Shown here one piece after another: positions 44,527 through 53,665 of a DNA stretch of 64,000 nt. Every line of letters begins with the position of its first letter. The stretch's first letter is position 1. This stretch comes from Sphingobium sufflavum (GTDB taxonomy: Bacteria; Pseudomonadota; Alphaproteobacteria; Sphingomonadales; Sphingomonadaceae): the NCBI RefSeq assembly GCF_021403115.1, contig NZ_JAJSSH010000003.1, forward strand, positions 248,001-312,000, written 5' to 3'. The notes beneath the pieces were generated by a model. That model was not told where the DNA came from and did no database searches. It worked only from the letters and a program-made list of their open reading frames with translations. A program made the translations under genes and the position numbers.

Positions 44527-44728
44527 AGGTCTGACGGCAACATCCCAAAAGTAAATCATTGTAAATCAGCCCTGTGGAAACATTGCGAAATTTTTCTGTA
44601 ATTTCCACAGTATAAAAACTGTCCCATAGCGGGAATTGCTGGTTAATGGGTGTGCCGCGACTTGGTGCTTTCCTGTATGGCCGCACGAAACGCCGTCCTG
44701 TCATTATTTCATGATAAGGGGGCGACCG
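44527..44728 (+). promoter_or_regulatory. AT-rich leader of the RTX-pel operon with dyad and direct repeats
   Basis: CTGTGGAAA at 44572-44580 and TTTCCACAG at 44602-44610 form a perfect nine-base dyad. GTAAATCA occurs twice ten bases apart at 44551 and 44561. A TATAAA follows at 44611. The stretch is much AT-richer than its surroundings, the kind of target MucR/H-NS-like proteins prefer. A promoter here would drive the RTX gene and probably the pel genes. The regulator is not known. Confidence 0.45.
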
Positions 44729-47700
44729 ATGGCTGAGCGGGACCAAATCATGAATATCGACGGCAATTTGAATGACTGGACGGCGGCTGACCGGATCGAT
44801 CATGGTCTGGGCGCAGGTTATGAAATCTATGCCAAGTCGGATGGCGCCGATTTCAGCTTTGCCCTGAAGTCGCCGCTGGCCATTGGCGCGAACACGACCT
44901 TCTGGCTCAACACCGACCGCAACGGCTCCACCGGCTACCAGATTTTCGGCTTTGCGGGCGGCGCCGAATATAATGTCAACATCGCCGCTGATGGCACCGT
45001 CAACCTGTACAGCGGCGGGGCCGGGGAAACATTGGTCAAGAGCGGGCTGACCGCCGTCTGGTCCGCCGACAAGACCGTGCTGGAATTCCGTGTGGCGAAG
45101 GCCGCGATCGGCAACCCCGTCGCCATCGACGTTCTGGCCGACGTCAATGACGCCGCCTATCTGCCGGGCAGCTATTCGGATGGCGGCTTCACCGTCTTTA
45201 ACGACACGGGCATCGTCGCCGCGGCCGACCATCGCATCGCCATCGTCTATTCGGAGACGACGGCCGCCAATTATTTCAGCGCGACGGCCTATTCCCAACT
45301 GTTCATGAGCGCCCAGTCGCAGGCGATGCAGGCGGGCGTGCCCTTCGACATATTGACCGAGGCGGACCTGACCAACCTGGCGACGCTCGCCAAATATGAC
45401 ACCATCGTCTTTCCGCAGTTCCGCAATGTGCAGGCGAGCCAGGTGACGGCCATCACCCAGACGCTGGAGCAGGCGACCAAGCAGTTCGGCATCGGGCTGG
45501 TCACGGGCGGCGAGTTCATGACCAACGACCAGAACAACGCCGCGCTGGCGGGGGACAGCTATGCGCGCATGAAGCTGTTGTTCGACGCGACCCGCGTGAC
45601 CGGCGGCACCGGCGACGTCACGCTGAAGGCGACCGACGCGGCGGGCCTCGTCCTCGACGGGTACAGCAATGGCGAGACGATCCACCAATATACCAACGTC
45701 GGCTGGAACAGCTTCACCAGCGTCAGTACGAAGGGCGTGACCATCGCGACGGAGACGGTCGGCGGGCAGGATTATGCCGCCGCGCTGGCCACGCAGACGG
45801 GTGGCCGCAATGTCCTCTTCTCCAGCGAGGCCGTGATGGCCGACGCCAACCTGCTGCAAAAGGCCATCGACTATTCGGTCAATGGCGCGACGGGCATTTC
45901 CGTCGGTTTGCAGGTCACGCGCAACGCCGGCATCACCGCCGCACGCGTGGACATGGACCAGGCGCAGGAACTGGACGAGGTCAATCCGGCGAACAACGCC
46001 GCCGGCATCTATGACAAGCTGATCCCGATCCTGTCGCAGTGGAAGGCGCAGTATAATTTCGTCGGCAGCTATTATGTCGACATCGGCAACAGCCCGGCGA
46101 CGGGACAGAGCACCGATTGGGCCGTGTCGCTGCCCTATTACAAGGCGCTGCTCGACATGGGCAACGAACTTGGCTCGCACAGCTATACCCACCCCGAAAA
46201 CACCAATGTGCTGACGCCGGACCAGATCGCGTTCGAATTCGGCCAGTCGAAGGCGGTGCTGGAGCAGCAGTTGAGCGCCTTCCTGGGCCGGACGGTGAAG
46301 CTGGACGGTGCGGCGGTGCCTGGCGCGCCGGAACAGATTGCGACCTCGGCCGAGATATTGAAATATTACGATTATCTGACCGGTGGCTATTCCGGCATCG
46401 GCGCGGGCTATCCCAATGCGTTCGGCTATATGACGGCGGCGGATGCGGCGGCGGACAAGGTTTATATCGCGCCCAACACCTTCTTCGACTTCACGCTGAT
46501 GGAGTTCCAGAAGAAGACCGTGGCGGAAGCGCAGGCGGAATGGACGCGCGAGTTCAACGAAATCGCCTCCCACGCCGAAACACCCGTCATCGTGTGGCCC
46601 TGGCATGACTATGGCCCGGCGATGTGGAGCTCGGACGGCACCAGCCCCTATACGACGCAGATGTTCACCGACTTCATCGCCATGGCGGCGAAGGCGGGGA
46701 TGGAGTTCGTTACGCTCAGCGATCTTGCCGACCGGATCAGCGCCTTTGAAAAGGCGACCGTCACCTCCTCTGTGGCTGGTAATGTCGTAACGGCGACCGT
46801 CACCGCACCGCAGAGCGTTGGCACCTTCGCGCTCGACCTCGACAATCTGGCGAGCGGGCAGGTCATCAAGGGCGTGGCGGGCTGGTACGCCTATGACAAT
46901 GACAGCGTGTTCCTGCCCACGGGCGGCGGCACCTACACCATCACCGTGGGCACGGCGGCGGACGATGTGACGCACATCACCTCGCTGCCGATGCGGGCCA
47001 GCCTGCTGTCGCTGAGCGGCGACGGTCGCAACCTCAGCTTCTCCGTGCAGGGCGAGGGCAAGGTGGTGGTCGATGTGGCCGCGCCGGGCAACAACTGGGT
47101 GGTCGTCACCGGCGGCACCATCGTCAGCCAGGTCGGCGAACTGGTGACGATCGACGTCGGCGCGATTGGCGCGCATGCGGTCACGGTCGGCTATACCGCG
47201 AACCTCGCCCCGGTCATCACCTCGTCCGGAGGCGGCGTCACCGCGACATACAGCATCGCGGAAAATGTGGCGGCGGTTGCGACCCTCACCGCGACCGACG
47301 CCAATACGGTGCAGGGCGACAAGGTCGCATGGTCCATCGCCGCGGGCGGTGACGGCGCGCTGTTCGCCATCGACGCGGCGACCGGCAAGCTCAGCTTCAA
47401 GGCCGCGCCCGATTTCGAGGCCCCGGCCGACGCGAACAAGGACAATGTCTATGCCGTCACCGTCGTCGCGACGGACGCGCGCGGCCTGACCGACGCGCAG
47501 GCGCTGTCCGTCAAGGTCACCGACGTGGTGGGCATCACCAAGAGCGGATCGATCCTGCTGGCCAACACGCTGACCGGCACCAGCGAACAGGACACGCTCA
47601 CCGGCGGGTGGAACAATGACACCCTCTATGGCCTGGGCGGCAACGACAGGCTGGTCGGCGGTCTGGGCAACGACATATTGGATGGCGGCGACGGCAACGA

Positions 47701-48082
47701 CACATTGATCGGCGGGTCGGGTAGGGACACGCTGACCGGTGGTGCGGGCGCGGATATATTCCGGTTCGAATCCACCGGGGATTCGGGCACCACGACCAGC
47801 TCGCGCGACATCATCACCGATTTCACGCGCGGTCAGGACCGGATCGACCTGTCGGCCGTCGACGCCAAGACGTCGCTGTTCAACTTTGGCGATCAGGCCT
47901 TCACCTTCCTGCCCACGGCGGGTGCCGCGATCACGGCGGAAGGGCAGTTGCGCTATCGCTACGAGATGGTCAGCGGTGTGGAATATACGGTCGTCGAGGG
48001 CGCGAACAGCGGCAAGACCGTCGATTTCGCCGTCGCCGTGAAGGGTCATCATGCGCTGACCGCCGCCGACTTCATCCTCTGA
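44729..48082 (+). CDS. RTX-type type I secretion substrate with PelA-like deacetylase domain
   Basis: Protein of 1117 residues without an N-terminal signal peptide. In order: a DOMON/CBM9-like beta domain (about 5-170); a Rossmann-like region (170-400); a NodB-like deacetylase region (400-680) with D408/D410 in RVDMDQ, H484/H488 in GSHSYTH and a PWHDYG motif at 624; a beta-sandwich (680-820); a cadherin-like domain (825-935); six RTX nonapeptides (about 950-1012, e.g. GGLGNDILD); and a C-terminal export region. The D-x-D and HxxxH pattern matches the deacetylase metal site of PelA as I recall it (D528, D530, H600, H604). The neighbouring type I exporter should secrete it. A strong AAGGGGG site supports the start. 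Confidence 0.85.
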   Translation: MAERDQIMNIDGNLNDWTAADRIDHGLGAGYEIYAKSDGADFSFALKSPLAIGANTTFWLNTDRNGSTGYQIFGFAGGAEYNVNIAADGTVNLYSGGAGETLVKSGLTAVWSADKTVLEFRVAKAAIGNPVAIDVLADVNDAAYLPGSYSDGGFTVFNDTGIVAAADHRIAIVYSETTAANYFSATAYSQLFMSAQSQAMQAGVPFDILTEADLTNLATLAKYDTIVFPQFRNVQASQVTAITQTLEQATKQFGIGLVTGGEFMTNDQNNAALAGDSYARMKLLFDATRVTGGTGDVTLKATDAAGLVLDGYSNGETIHQYTNVGWNSFTSVSTKGVTIATETVGGQDYAAALATQTGGRNVLFSSEAVMADANLLQKAIDYSVNGATGISVGLQVTRNAGITAARVDMDQAQELDEVNPANNAAGIYDKLIPILSQWKAQYNFVGSYYVDIGNSPATGQSTDWAVSLPYYKALLDMGNELGSHSYTHPENTNVLTPDQIAFEFGQSKAVLEQQLSAFLGRTVKLDGAAVPGAPEQIATSAEILKYYDYLTGGYSGIGAGYPNAFGYMTAADAAADKVYIAPNTFFDFTLMEFQKKTVAEAQAEWTREFNEIASHAETPVIVWPWHDYGPAMWSSDGTSPYTTQMFTDFIAMAAKAGMEFVTLSDLADRISAFEKATVTSSVAGNVVTATVTAPQSVGTFALDLDNLASGQVIKGVAGWYAYDNDSVFLPTGGGTYTITVGTAADDVTHITSLPMRASLLSLSGDGRNLSFSVQGEGKVVVDVAAPGNNWVVVTGGTIVSQVGELVTIDVGAIGAHAVTVGYTANLAPVITSSGGGVTATYSIAENVAAVATLTATDANTVQGDKVAWSIAAGGDGALFAIDAATGKLSFKAAPDFEAPADANKDNVYAVTVVATDARGLTDAQALSVKVTDVVGITKSGSILLANTLTGTSEQDTLTGGWNNDTLYGLGGNDRLVGGLGNDILDGGDGNDTLIGGSGRDTLTGGAGADIFRFESTGDSGTTTSSRDIITDFTRGQDRIDLSAVDAKTSLFNFGDQAFTFLPTAGAAITAEGQLRYRYEMVSGVEYTVVEGANSGKTVDFAVAVKGHHALTAADFIL

Positions 48083-48091
48083 TCGGCGCAG

Positions 48092-49477
48092 ATGGCGGGC
48101 ATAGGCTTCCAACTGGCCAAGATGGCCGGAAAGGGCGGTTTCGGCGGGATCGTCGGGGCCGCAGCCTATGGCGCCATGGTGAGTGCGGGGCCATGGCTGG
48201 TGACGGTGGTCGCCACGCTGGCGCTGGCGCGATGGATGCCCGGCCGGGTTGCGGCGGCGGATATTGGCGCGGTGCAGACCGTGCTGATCTATGGCTTCAG
48301 CCTGTCCGCCCTGTCCGCCGCGCCGGGTAGCCTGCTGACGGTCAGGCTGGTGTCCGACCGGCTCTATGCGGGGCAGGAGGAACGGGTGCCCGGCCTGGTC
48401 ATCGCCGCCCTGTTGGCGGGTGGCGTGCTGGCCTTTGCGCTGGGCGCGGTCATGTTCGGTTTTCTGGCCGGGCTGTCGTTTCGCGATGCGCTGCTCGCGA
48501 CGCTGCTGCTGACATGGCTGACGCAGATCTGGATCGTCTCGCCCCTGCTGACCGCGATCCACCATTATCGGCTGGTGACGCTGTCCTATGTCGCGGGTGC
48601 AGGAACGGCCGCGCTGCTGATCGGTCATGCGCTGACCAGCATCCTGATCGCGCTGGCCGCCGGGGCGGTGACGACGCTGATCCTGCTGCTGTTCGCGCTG
48701 CGCCATCATTTCCGGGCCGCGCCGCATCTGGACGCCGCCGACCGACCGGAGCCGAAGCAGGCGCTGCTGCTGGTGCTGGCGGGATGCGCGGCGGCGGGCG
48801 CGATGTGGGTGGACAAAATCATGCTGTGGCAGGGACCGGGCAGCGTCGCCACGTTAGGCGCGCTGCGGCTCAACCCAGTGAACGATTATGGCAGTTTTTT
48901 GGGCATATTGACGATCATCCCCGGCCTGACCCTGATCCTGATCGCGACGGAGACCCGGTTCGACCGGGCGTTCGGCGACTTGCTGGCGCGGTGCACGGGC
49001 ACGTCCACCATGGAGCGGATCGAGCAGGCGCGGCGGGAGATACTGGCCGTCATTCTGCGCGATTTCCGCCTGCTGCTGGTCGTGCAGTCGCTGTTTGCGG
49101 CGTTGTCATGGGTGTTCGCGGTGCCGCTGTTCGATGCGCTGGGTGGCGATACCGCTGGCATATTCGCCTTTCGCCACACGGCGGCGGGCGTGTTGTTCCA
49201 CCTGATCGCGATCCAGATGACCGTGATCCTGTCCTATTATGACCTGTTCGGGCGCATCCTGCTGGTGTGGGGCAGTTTCGTCATCGCCAGCATCGCGGCG
49301 GTGTGGCTGCAATGGGATCTGGGCGTGGCGGCCTTTGGCCGGGGCTATATGACCGGCGCGCTGGCGGCGGCGGCGGTGGGGTTCGCCACGGTCCTCCACT
49401 CCACGTCGCAGCTCACCTATCTGCTCTTCATCGGCAATAATCCGGCGATCATCGGCGCCCGTGGGCGATGGTTTTGA
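48092..49477 (+). CDS. pelG: Pel exopolysaccharide export protein PelG
   Basis: Polytopic inner-membrane protein of 461 residues with about twelve helices. It begins MAGIGFQLAKMAGKGGFGG, the characteristic PelG N terminus. It resembles MOP-type flippases and is thought to move the Pel polymer across the inner membrane with PelD, PelE and PelF. It starts ten bases after the RTX gene, which places the deacetylase in the pel transcript. The next gene overlaps it by ten bases. Confidence 0.92.
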   Translation: MAGIGFQLAKMAGKGGFGGIVGAAAYGAMVSAGPWLVTVVATLALARWMPGRVAAADIGAVQTVLIYGFSLSALSAAPGSLLTVRLVSDRLYAGQEERVPGLVIAALLAGGVLAFALGAVMFGFLAGLSFRDALLATLLLTWLTQIWIVSPLLTAIHHYRLVTLSYVAGAGTAALLIGHALTSILIALAAGAVTTLILLLFALRHHFRAAPHLDAADRPEPKQALLLVLAGCAAAGAMWVDKIMLWQGPGSVATLGALRLNPVNDYGSFLGILTIIPGLTLILIATETRFDRAFGDLLARCTGTSTMERIEQARREILAVILRDFRLLLVVQSLFAALSWVFAVPLFDALGGDTAGIFAFRHTAAGVLFHLIAIQMTVILSYYDLFGRILLVWGSFVIASIAAVWLQWDLGVAAFGRGYMTGALAAAAVGFATVLHSTSQLTYLLFIGNNPAIIGARGRWF

Positions 49478-50388
49478 GCGTGGCGGCCGACCTTCTGCGC
49501 TGGAGCCGCCGCGCGCTGTTGCTGTCGGGGCTGACCACGGCGACGCTGGGGATGGGCGCGCGCATGGCGCGTGCGGTCCCCGAACGGGCGGGCGCGGACC
49601 GCAAGGCGCCGCGCTGGGCGGTCGATTATGGCGCGCGGAGCGACCCGGCACTGGCCCGCCAATATGACATCCTCGTCCTCGAACCCGACCATGCCCGACC
49701 GATCGAGCCGTTGCGCGGGCCGGGCAGCATCCTGCTCGGCTATGTCAGCCTGGGTGAGGTGGAGAAGAGCCGCCCCTATTTCGCGGACCTGCTGAAGAAG
49801 GGGGCGCTGACCGAGCCGAACCCGAACTGGCCGGACGCCCGCATGGCCGACCTGCGCCATCCGGCGTGGCGGGAGACGTTGCTGGGCACCGTCATTCCCG
49901 ACATATTGGCGCTCGGCTATAATGGAATTTTCATTGATACCACCGATAATGCGGAGGCTATGGAGCATGCCGATCCTGTCCGCAAAAAAGGCATGGTCGA
50001 TGCGGCCGCCGCGCTGATCCTGGCGATCCGCGACCGCTTTCCCGCGATCAGGATCATGCTCAACCGGGGCTATGCCGCGCTGCCCCGTGTCGTGCCCGCC
50101 ATCGACTATTTGCTGGGCGAGGCGATGGCGTCGCGCTGGAACTTTGCGAAGAGCCGCTATGAACTGTTGAGCGATGACGACTGGAACTGGCAGGCCACGC
50201 GGCTGCGCGATGCCCGTGCGGCCAATCCCGCGCTGCTGGTCATGACGCTGGATTATTGGGAGCCGCAGGACGTGCGGCAGGTCGGGGCGCTCTATACCCG
50301 TGAGCGCGCGGCGGGATTCCTGCCCTATGTCTCCATACTGGCGCTCGACCGTCTGGTCGCCGAGCCGGTCGTCGGGATGGGCGGATGA
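49468..50388 (+). CDS. GH114/GH166-like glycosidase, stand-alone PelA hydrolase counterpart
   Basis: Protein of 306 residues with a Tat-like/Sec N terminus (SRRALLLSGLTTATLG). It is a TIM-barrel protein of the endo-alpha-1,4-polygalactosaminidase group, to which the N-terminal domain of PelA belongs. It has LGYVSLGEVEKSRPYF near residue 89, GIFIDTTDN (Asp157) and LLGEAMASRWN (Glu218) as candidate catalytic acids. It would cleave galactosaminoglycan in the periplasm. In Pseudomonas the hydrolase and deacetylase are one protein; here the deacetylase is the separate RTX protein. A four-base overlap joins it to the next gene. Confidence 0.8.
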   Translation: MVLSVAADLLRWSRRALLLSGLTTATLGMGARMARAVPERAGADRKAPRWAVDYGARSDPALARQYDILVLEPDHARPIEPLRGPGSILLGYVSLGEVEKSRPYFADLLKKGALTEPNPNWPDARMADLRHPAWRETLLGTVIPDILALGYNGIFIDTTDNAEAMEHADPVRKKGMVDAAAALILAIRDRFPAIRIMLNRGYAALPRVVPAIDYLLGEAMASRWNFAKSRYELLSDDDWNWQATRLRDARAANPALLVMTLDYWEPQDVRQVGALYTRERAAGFLPYVSILALDRLVAEPVVGMGG

Positions 50389-52112
50389 ATGTCCAGTCCC
50401 ATGTGATGAAATATCCCTGGGCTGCTCCGCTGATTGGCGGGGTGGCCATTTTGGCGTTGAGCTTTGCCCTGATTCCCAGAGGGCGCGAACTGCGCAGCGC
50501 GCTGCATCATGGCAAGCAGCCCGCCATTGTGGCCGCGCCCATCGTGGAGCAGGCCGCGCCGCCTCGGCCCAGCCCGCCGCAGTTGCAGGATATCTTGCGC
50601 GGATCGGACGCCGCCGCCATTTCGGGCGCGGTCGACCGGCTGCGGGCGGAGGGCGTGGCCGTCACCACCGCACAGGTGGCGCATGACCTCAACCGGCTGG
50701 GCCGTCCGCAGCTCGCGCTGGCCTTCCTCGCGCTGCGCCCGGATGGGCAGGGGGCGGATCTGTGGCGGTTGCGGTTCGAACTGGCGCGCAAGGCGGGGCT
50801 GGCAGGGACCGGCCCGGTGAAGGGTGCGCGGCAGATGCTGGCCGGGGCGGTGGGTCGCGGTAGCGGTGTCGCGCCGCATGACATTGTCGAGGCCGCCTAT
50901 GCGCTGGACGAGCCGGAGATGATCCTGCTGGCGGTGGAGAATAGCGTGGTGCCGACGCCCGATGCGGTGCTGGCGCTGGACCTGGCCCGCCGGTTCGAGC
51001 GGGGCGGAAAGCCGGACTATATCGCGCGCCTCGACGCCGTGACTCAGGCTCCGTGGCGACGGGCCGACCCCTGGCTGGCGATCCGGCTGGCGCGGGCGGC
51101 GGGGCGGCAGGGCGAGGCGCTGCGCTATGCGATGCTGTTGCCCATGAAGGATCGCGAGGCGGCGCGCGAGACGATCGTGCGGGAAGGGGGAGACCGGGCG
51201 GAGCTGCGGACCCTGTTGCTGGCGCGCGGCGCGCAGCCGGGCACGGACGTGGGCGGCATCGCCGAACAATTGCTGGCGGCGGGTTTTCGCGAGGATGCGA
51301 TGCTGGTGCTGGAGCAGGCGGCGGGGCGATTACCGCCACGCCATGCGCTGTCGCAACGGCTCCTCTACCTGATGGGGCCGCGCCCCGCGCCGCGCGAACT
51401 GCGCTGGTTGCAAGCGCGCGCGATGCAAGGTTCCGCCGCCGAGCAGCGCGACTGGATCGGCCAGTATGTGCAGCGTGACCGGCCGCAGGATGCGCTGGCC
51501 TTTGTCGCGCGCCATCCGCTGGCGAACCAGCCCGACGTGATGATGACCCGCCTGTCGCTGGCACGGGATGCGGGCGATGATGGGGAGGGTGCGGCGCTGC
51601 TGACGGCGCTGCTCGACCAGCCGGGGCTGACGGCGGAGCAGTTGCGCGCCCTGTCCGCCGCCGCGCCGCGGCATCTGCCCCCGGCGCTGGCTCGCACGCT
51701 GGCGGAGCGGCGGATCGAAACAGGCGTCGGTGGCGCGCGGGAGGTGATGGACCTGGCGTGGGAAGCGTGGAACCGGGGCGATGCGGAGGGGACGGCGCAA
51801 AGGCTGGCCCCCTATCTGCGCGACAGGCCGGATGATGGGGCCGCCCTGCGCCTGATGGCGGAGGCGCAGCGCAAGACGCGCGGCGAGGCGGCGGCGCGTC
51901 CGTGGCGGGAGCGCGCGCTGGCCCAGACGGTGGCGGGCACGCGGGATCAGGCGGAAATGCTCGAGAGCCTGCGCCGTTATCCAGAGGCGATCGCGGTGGT
52001 GGACGATTTGCTGGCGGCGCGGCCCGCCGACCGGTCGCTCAGCGCGTTCAAGGCGCGGCTGCTGCTGGCCAATGGTCAGCCGGGGCGTGCGCGCAAGGTT
52101 CTCCAGCCATGA
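50385..52112 (+). CDS. PelB-like TPR protein (N-terminal half of PelB)
   Basis: Protein of 575 residues with one membrane anchor (about 12-30) and a long helical-repeat region of TPR type (about 70-575), e.g. RLGRPQLALAFLALRPDG and LLANGQPGRARKVLQ. In Pseudomonas PelB a membrane helix and about 19 TPRs precede a beta-barrel in one chain. Here the chain stops and the barrel is a separate gene that overlaps the stop (ATGA). The TPR part would recruit the modifying enzymes to the export pore. The call rests on layout and neighbours, since TPRs are poorly conserved. Confidence 0.75.
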   Translation: MNVQSHVMKYPWAAPLIGGVAILALSFALIPRGRELRSALHHGKQPAIVAAPIVEQAAPPRPSPPQLQDILRGSDAAAISGAVDRLRAEGVAVTTAQVAHDLNRLGRPQLALAFLALRPDGQGADLWRLRFELARKAGLAGTGPVKGARQMLAGAVGRGSGVAPHDIVEAAYALDEPEMILLAVENSVVPTPDAVLALDLARRFERGGKPDYIARLDAVTQAPWRRADPWLAIRLARAAGRQGEALRYAMLLPMKDREAARETIVREGGDRAELRTLLLARGAQPGTDVGGIAEQLLAAGFREDAMLVLEQAAGRLPPRHALSQRLLYLMGPRPAPRELRWLQARAMQGSAAEQRDWIGQYVQRDRPQDALAFVARHPLANQPDVMMTRLSLARDAGDDGEGAALLTALLDQPGLTAEQLRALSAAAPRHLPPALARTLAERRIETGVGGAREVMDLAWEAWNRGDAEGTAQRLAPYLRDRPDDGAALRLMAEAQRKTRGEAAARPWRERALAQTVAGTRDQAEMLESLRRYPEAIAVVDDLLAARPADRSLSAFKARLLLANGQPGRARKVLQP

Positions 52113-53665
52113 TCGGCGCTTTGCTCCTGCTGGCGGCGGCGCCACCAACGCTGGGTTTCGACACGGCGGATTTCGGCGAGGATGCCGTCCTCTATGCCGC
52201 GCCGGTGGAGAAAGCCGGGTCCGAGGCGACGGCGGCGATCGCATGGCCGCGCGGGGCAGCGCTGCGCGTGGATATGCGCGAGGATGAGGCGCTGGTGCAT
52301 TTCGACCGCCCGGTGGACGAGGCATCGGTGGCCCGTTTCGAGGCGGAGGTCGGTGCGTTTGTGCAGACTTTGCGCTGGAACGACGACAGCCTGCTGCTGC
52401 GCGCCAATCCGGGGGTGCGCCTGTCCGCGCGCGTCGAGGGCAACCGGTTGCTGGTGACGTTCGCGGGCGGGGAGGGCGAAGAGGCTCGCCCCGCGTCCGG
52501 TTCGGTGCCGGAGGATGGGGCGGGAACGGACGCGCGGGATGCGCGCGATATGGCGATGGTCGCCATCCGGGCCGATCTGGCGTCCGGCTTCACGGGCAGC
52601 GCGCGGCGGCAGGCCGAACGGCTGGCGGCGCGCCATCCGCAGGATCGCGATGTCGCCCGCCTGATGGCCGACACGCAGGCGGCGGACGGTGACCATGGCG
52701 TCGCCGCCCGTGCCTATCGCCGGGCCGACGCCACCGATCCGGCTGCGCGGCGGGCCATGGCGCTGGCCCCCGGTTCGGTGAGCCTGGGCGGGACGATCCG
52801 CGACGGTTCCGGCTTTACCCAGACCGAGGCTGCGCTGCGCGCGACGGTGGCGACGGGTGACGGTTCTGCCGTCACGGGTGCGGTCCGCCATGTCGGCACC
52901 CGCGCCGACAGTGCAATGGCGGCGGATGGCCTGCACAGCGGCATCGACACGGACGCGACGCTGGCGGACCTGATTTTCACCACCCGGATCGCTCCGGCGC
53001 TGCGGGTCGACCTCAGCGGCGGCGTCTGGCTGGATACGGGTGTGGCCGGTGGTGGAGTGCGGATGGTGTATGGATCGAGCGATACGCAGCTTCGCGTCGG
53101 CTATGTCCATCATATGCCCGACCTGTCGCTGGCGGAGCAGGCGCTCGGCGGTGGGTTCCTCTCCCAATTCTCGCTGGGCGGTTCGGCGCAGCTGCTGCCG
53201 GAACTGCGCAGCCGGTTCGATTTTGGCTGGAGGCGCTATGGCCTGTCGGGGCTGGCGGATGCGGGCGAGACGCTGACGCTGGCCGGGCAGGTCGATTATA
53301 TCCTGCTGCGGCGGCCCGTCGCGGTGTCGCTGGGCTATCGGCTCGACGCGGAATATGTGCGGCATCTGGCCTATGGTCCGGGCGGCCTTGCGCGCCTGCC
53401 GCTGTCGGACCGGGAGAACCACACGCTCCAGGCCTTTGCGAGCAGCGCCATCGGTCCCGTGCTGGTCACGGGCGGCGCGGGCTGGACGGTGGATCGCTTT
53501 GGCGGGTCCGGTCCCAACGCCAGCCTGTCCGCAGGCGCGCCGGTGGGCACGCGCTGGCAGGTCGATGCTGGCCTTGGCCTTACCTCCATCTCGCGGCCCG
53601 GTTTTCCGGGTCGGCAGATGTTCGGCCGGCTGGAGGTGCGACGCGCTCTGGGTGATGGACGATGA
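52109..53665 (+). CDS. PelB-like outer-membrane barrel protein (C-terminal half of PelB)
   Basis: Protein of 518 residues. A short hydrophobic N terminus (MIGALLLLAAAPPTLG) could be a minimal signal peptide, lacking a positive charge. A beta-rich domain follows (about 20-130), then one or two TPRs (about 165-215), and a porin-like barrel from about 225 to the end with many alternating strands (VSLGGTIRDGSGFTQTEAAL). It would form the outer-membrane pore for the polymer. The overlap with the TPR gene and with the PelD gene shows a single operon. Confidence 0.75.
   Translation: MIGALLLLAAAPPTLGFDTADFGEDAVLYAAPVEKAGSEATAAIAWPRGAALRVDMREDEALVHFDRPVDEASVARFEAEVGAFVQTLRWNDDSLLLRANPGVRLSARVEGNRLLVTFAGGEGEEARPASGSVPEDGAGTDARDARDMAMVAIRADLASGFTGSARRQAERLAARHPQDRDVARLMADTQAADGDHGVAARAYRRADATDPAARRAMALAPGSVSLGGTIRDGSGFTQTEAALRATVATGDGSAVTGAVRHVGTRADSAMAADGLHSGIDTDATLADLIFTTRIAPALRVDLSGGVWLDTGVAGGGVRMVYGSSDTQLRVGYVHHMPDLSLAEQALGGGFLSQFSLGGSAQLLPELRSRFDFGWRRYGLSGLADAGETLTLAGQVDYILLRRPVAVSLGYRLDAEYVRHLAYGPGGLARLPLSDRENHTLQAFASSAIGPVLVTGGAGWTVDRFGGSGPNASLSAGAPVGTRWQVDAGLGLTSISRPGFPGRQMFGRLEVRRALGDGR

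Noticed and set aside
47757..47790. tRNA-like GGTTCGAATCC
   Set aside because: Single T-loop resemblance inside the RTX coding region; no cloverleaf around it.
43793..48727. A 1644-residue open frame on the minus strand opposite the TolC and RTX genes
   Set aside because: It is a GC-driven shadow. The plus strand encodes clear TolC and RTX proteins, and the antisense translation is Arg/Gly/Asp-rich with no domain.
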